This document shows, in pieces, positions 59,401-64,000 of a stretch of 64,000 nucleotides of DNA. Made by a program: the position numbers and the translations under genes. The DNA comes from Malania oleifera (lineage: Eukaryota; Streptophyta; Magnoliopsida; Santalales; Ximeniaceae). The notes under the pieces were generated by a model. The model made no database searches, was not told the origin of the DNA, and worked only from the letters and a program-made list of their open reading frames with translations. Numbering within the stretch: position 1 is the stretch's first letter; every line of letters starts with the position of its first letter. The stretch is from assembly GCF_029873635.1 (NCBI RefSeq), contig NC_080428.1, positions 63,731,957 through 63,795,956 of the forward strand. Direction: 5' to 3'.

Positions 59401-62400
59401 GTATTTTGAATAGAATTGGTGGTAAAGTTAGCTGATAGGCAACTGACCCAACCTTCTCAAGTATCTCAAATGGGTCAATAAACCTAGGGCTCAACTTACC
59501 CTTCCTCCCAAACCTCGTGACTCCCTTCAATGGTGCTATTTTTTAAAATACATGGTCACCTTCTTTAAATTCCAACTCCTGGCAGCGAATATCTTCTTAA
59601 CTTTTCTACCAACTCTGAGCTGCACCGATTCTTTCTCGAATAAGCCAAACTTTATCGTACGCCTGTTGCACTATTTCTGGCCCCAAAACTTGCCTCTCAC
59701 CTAACTCATCTCAGTATAGAGGAGAATGACACCTCTTACCATAAAGTTCCTCGTAAGGTGTCATTCCAATGCTAGCCTGATAGCTGTTATTGTAGGCAAA
59801 TTCAACTAACGGCAAATACTAGGTCCAGCTACCCCCAAAATCCAATACACACACTCACAGCATATCCTCAAGTACTTGAATTATCCTCATTGTCTGACCA
59901 TCAGTCTGGGGATGAAAGGCAGTGTTGAATGCTAACTGAGACCCCAAATCCTCCTACAAGCTCTTCCAGAACCGTGATATAAAACGTGGGTCACGGTCCG
60001 AGACTATAGATACTGGCACTCCATGGGGTCGAATAATTTCCTGAATATAGATCTCTGCCAATATGTTCATAGGGTAGCTAACTTTAATAGGTAGAAAGTG
60101 GTTATTTTCGTCAGCCGATCAATAACTACCCAAATGGCGTTCTGACCATGTGGCGCCAGCGGTAGCCCAGTAACGAAATCCATGGATATGTAGTCCCATT
60201 TTCACTTAGGGATGTAAAGTGGCAGCAACTGTCCTACCGGCCTTTGGTGCTTAGCCTCAACCTGCTAGCACATCAAGCACTGCTACCCAAATTCGGCAAT
60301 CTCTCTCTTTATGTCACTCCACCATAAATACTCTTGCAAATCCCTATACATTTTAGTACTGCCAGGATGCACCGTGTATAAAGATCTGTGAGCCTCCTTT
60401 AGAATTGTTCTTTTGATATCCGTGTCTACAGGCACACACAATCTGGTGTGAAACCTCAGTGATCCATCATCTGAAATACTAAACTCCTCTCTCTGACCAT
60501 CTTGTACTCTGACTATTACCTCTGCTAATTCTGGGTCATCTCCCTGAGTGGCTTTAATCTTTTCATATAGCATAGGCTGCACAACCAGGCTGGTAATAAA
60601 TGCTTGGCGACCATCCTCCACTAACTCCATGTCGAGCATTTCCAAGTCCATCTGAATTGGGTGCTGAACCTCCATAGCTGTCAATGTTGATCCCACTAAT
60701 TTCCTGCTGAGAGAATCTGCTGTCACGTTTGCTTTTCCTAAGTGGCAACTGATAGTACAGTTATAATCTTTAATAAGTTCCAACCACCTTATCTGTCTCA
60801 TGTTCAGCTCCTTTTGAGTGAAAAAGTACTTCAAACTTTTGTGATCAGAGAATATCTCGCATCTCTCACCGTACAGGTAACGTCTTCAAATCTTTAGTGT
60901 GTGTACCATTGCAGCCAATTCTAGATTATGGGTAAGGTAGTTCTTTTCATACTCTTTCAATTGTCAGGAGGCATAAGCTACGACCCTACCATGCTGCATC
61001 AACACACAGTCAAGCCCTTTCAAAGACGCGTCATTGTAAATTATATAGTCATCACCTCCAGATGGAATCGTTAGTACTAGTGCTGTGATGAGCCGTTGTT
61101 TTAGTTCCTAGAAGCTCTGCTCACATTCATCATTCCATACAAATTTGGCATTCTTTCTGGTCACTCGTGTCAAAGGCCCTGATAATCTTGAGAATCCCTC
61201 TACAAACCGACGGTAATATCCCATTAGTCCCAAGAAACTCCTAATCTCCTGAACATTCTTCGGCCTTTCCCAATTTACCATTGCCTCTATCTTGTTGGGA
61301 TCCACTAAAATTCCATCCCCTGATATAACATGCCCCAAAAACGCGACTTTCTCTAACTAGAATTCACATTTACTAAACTTGACATACAATTCCTTTTCCC
61401 TGAGCATCTGAAGTACCAGCCGTAAGTGTGTCTCATGCTTCTTAAAACTCCTCAGGTAGACCAGTATATCATCAATAAAAACCACAACAAACTGGTCTAA
61501 ATACTGATGAAACACCCAATTCGTTAAATCCATAAATACTGTTGGCACATTAGGCAACCCGAACGGCATCACCAAAAACTCATAATGCCCGTATCTGGTT
61601 CGAAATGCTGTCTTTTGATATGTCCTCTGCCTTAACCTTCACTTGGTGATAGCCTAACTTGAGGTCGATCTTGGAATAGACTCGTGTAACCTAAAGTTGA
61701 TCAAATAAATCATCTATACGGGATAGAAGATATCTGTTTTTAATGGTTACCTTGTTTATCTCCCTGTAATCTATGCACATCCTCATAGACCCTTTTCCTT
61801 CTTTACGAATAGCACTAGCACTCCCCAGGGCGATATGCTAGGTCTGATAAATCTTTTATTCAATAGATCCTGCAACTGGTCTTTTAATTCTCTCAATTCA
61901 GCTGAAACCATACGGTAAGGAGCCCTAAGAATCGGCGCTATTCCTGGAAGTAAATCTATAGCAAAATCTACCTCACGATTGGGAGGCAACCCAGGTAGCT
62001 CTTCTGGAAAATCATCTGGAAATTCCCTTACCACTGGTGTACTATCAAACTTTAATTCATTTTCTGACACCTCCTTTATAACCACCCCTAACATCTATCC
62101 AGGAGCAGTTTTCTCTCTTGCATGGCTGACACTAACTGAGGCAGGGAACACACCTGTGATCCCACAAATTTAAATTCTTACTTGCCTAGTGGTCTGAATA
62201 TCACCTCTTTCATATGACAGTCAATATTAGCATAATTAACTGCCCACCAATCCATTCCCAGTATTACATCGAATCCATACATATCTAGCACAATTAGGTC
62301 AGCTGGTAAGACCCTCCCTTGAATTTCTACTGGATAACCCTTGAGTACTCGATGACACTTCATCACTAACCCTAATGGTGTAGCTACTAACAATTCTACA

Positions 62401-63830
62401 TCTAATAATTGGGTCTCGTTTTCAGACAATTTAACATAGGTCGCAGACACAAAAGAATGGGTGACACCTGAATCAAATAAGACAATAACTTGATATGGTA
62501 AACAGTAAAGGTACCTGTCACGACGTCACCTATGGTCTCAGCATCTCCCGACATCAAAACATAAACCCTTGTCGGAGCTACATTCCTTTGCTAGCCTGCA
62601 CAGGGTGCCTGATAACCTCCCAGGTAGGGTCTGGGGCCTGGATCGGCGGTCCTGGGCATGCTCGTGCCATGTAGCCAAGTCTCCCACAACGATAACAAAC
62701 ATCTCTCCTTGCCCGACACTCTCCTAGATGTCTCCTCCCGTACATCTGACACACAGGGTAGATCTGCACACCCTGGTTCTCTCGTGGTCTCGTCACCTGC
62801 CTCTAACCTCCATTGTAGTGGTCTCCTCTCCATAGGCCCCAGCTGGAACCTACCTGAAAACCCTAAGGCATGGGCCTCTTTCTCTGATTCTGAGTTATGA
62901 TGCCTTTCTACATATCACTCTCAATAACCACAACCCTATCCACAACCTCCGTGAATGTCTGAGCCCGAAAACCAATAACCTGCTCAAATAAATTTTGTCT
63001 CAAACTTTCTTCAAACTTCCTCGCCTTTTTCTCCTCGTCCGGTGCCAAATGTGGGACAAAGCGAGACAACTCAATAAATCGAGCTGCGGACTATAATACT
63101 GTCATCTGCTCCTGAACTAAGTGCATGAATTCTGCTACCTTTGCATTCCGAACGATAGTAGGGAAATATCACTCAAAGAACAATTCCTTGAATCCACTCC
63201 ACGTCACTAGCACATGATCCGGTCTTTGCTCCTCAATCAACTTTGCTAATCTCCACTAGCATTTTGCCTCTCCTGTCAGTTTGAACGTTACGAATAATAC
63301 CTTCTGTTCATCTGTACATGGAAGCCCTGTCAACGTTTCCTCAATGTTCTAGATGCAATTTTTAGCCACAATCGGGTCAGCTCCTCCAGCAAAAGATGGG
63401 GCCTTCATCCGCGTAAATTACTCGATCGTGCAGCTACATTCCCCTGAGCTTCTGGCCATCTCAGCCATCACCTGCTGGGTGATGCTACACAATATCGCAT
63501 CAGTATCTCGACCTCTCATACTGGAAGGTCCTCCTCCATCACTCCCAGCATTCGTACTATTGGTCCCTAGGTCCATCCTAAAAAACAAAGAACACAATTT
63601 AAGGACCCTATCTCTCGTACAAATCTAATTTATTTCATCTAATTGAATTCTCATATTCACAATTAACTAGCCTCCCTAATCGTAATTCAAAATCCAATCC
63701 TACAACCTAGACACACGACCCGACAATAGTTTATTATGGCTTTCCTGAAATCGTCACCTAGGAAAGACACAGAAACCACCACGAAATCCTGTACGCAGAC
63801 CACAGGACAAAACCTCAAATCCTTTTCTAT
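56452..63830 (-). mobile_element. second Ty3/Gypsy Tekay/Del chromovirus, minus strand, broken
   Basis: The 3' LTR is 58855-56452 (2404 bp, TGTAGAGACCC to GGTCGTTACA), preceded by purine tract AAGGAGGGAAGAA (58868-58856). Going up in coordinate: chromodomain-like end (about 59139-59330), integrase (about 59500-60340, with [12 protein letters not shown]), RNase H (about 60780-61060), reverse transcriptase (about 61100-62010; [11 protein letters not shown] near 61475), protease (about 62180-62500; DMYGFDVILGMDWW), and gag with CCHC knuckle CYRCGRLGYMARAC (about 62690) to about 63560. No 5' LTR is found before the window ends. More than ten breaks. The right limit is approximate. Confidence 0.88.
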
Positions 63831-64000
63831 ACTCTGGTATTGTAGAAATTTGGGTTCCTATCCCGATATCTAGACCTTTAATAGATATTGTTGTTCCTCC
63901 AATTATTGAACAGTATGATAACATTGAACAACAATCTAATGATTTGTCACTTCGTAATGAAAATGTCACCGTTGAACCAATTGCAGAACAATCATGAGAA
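63831..64000 (+). mobile_element. possible Copia pol fragment running off the window
   Basis: The plus strand encodes a Pro/Glu/Asn-rich stretch (IVVPPIIEQYDNIEQQSN, then NENVTVEPIAEQS) like the spacer between integrase and reverse transcriptase in some plant Copia elements. Too short to be sure. It differs from the adjoining Gypsy gag, so an element boundary near 63830 is plausible. Confidence 0.3.

Overview
The window looks like nuclear DNA of a flowering plant, most likely a eudicot. It has intron-bearing genes with plant GT-AG junctions, a P-class pentatricopeptide repeat gene, a plant-specific PMT/QUASIMODO2-like methyltransferase, and dense plant-type mobile elements (Ty3/Gypsy chromoviruses, Ty1/Copia, TRIMs, RTE and L1 LINEs, hAT-like DNA transposons). 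The species cannot be named from the sequence.

Layout. Positions 1-758 hold the tail of a Ty3/Gypsy pol fossil, followed by AT-rich intergenic DNA. The host genes lie in the first 23 kb: an intronless PPR gene (3516-5021, +), an eight-exon PMT4/PMT5 (QUA2-like) methyltransferase (17215 down to 7084, -), and an intronless KTI12/DRL1 gene (23010 down to 22102, -). The methyltransferase has a 5.7-kb intron containing an RTE LINE with a perfect 13-bp target duplication and a hAT-like element that itself contains a TRIM. Its fifth donor site reads GAAAGT where GTAAGT is expected.

From 23.4 kb onward the window is almost entirely transposon. In order: an LTR relic whose promoter end faces DRL1; a 2.55-kb hAT-like element carrying a broken Yip1-family gene fragment; a tandem duplication of about 470 bp; an L1 LINE interrupted by a 5'-truncated Copia element flanked by 150-bp direct repeats; a TRIM (318-bp LTRs) split by a 2.07-kb solo LTR; a 2.3-kb solo LTR split by another small TRIM; a three-layer nest (Tekay/Del-type LTR, then a SIRE-like Copia LTR, then an 8.35-kb Tekay/Del Gypsy element with a perfect 5-bp target duplication); and a second Tekay/Del element on the minus strand that runs to near the window end.

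The three host genes are unrelated in role (organellar RNA processing, Golgi wall-polysaccharide methylation, Elongator-dependent tRNA modification), and nothing suggests they act together. No tRNA or rRNA gene, CRISPR array or bacterial-type operon was seen. No convincing new gene system was found. The most notable signals are the GA donor, the gene fragment inside the hAT element, the 150-bp duplication around a truncated Copia copy, and a short block conserved in all Tekay-type LTRs here.
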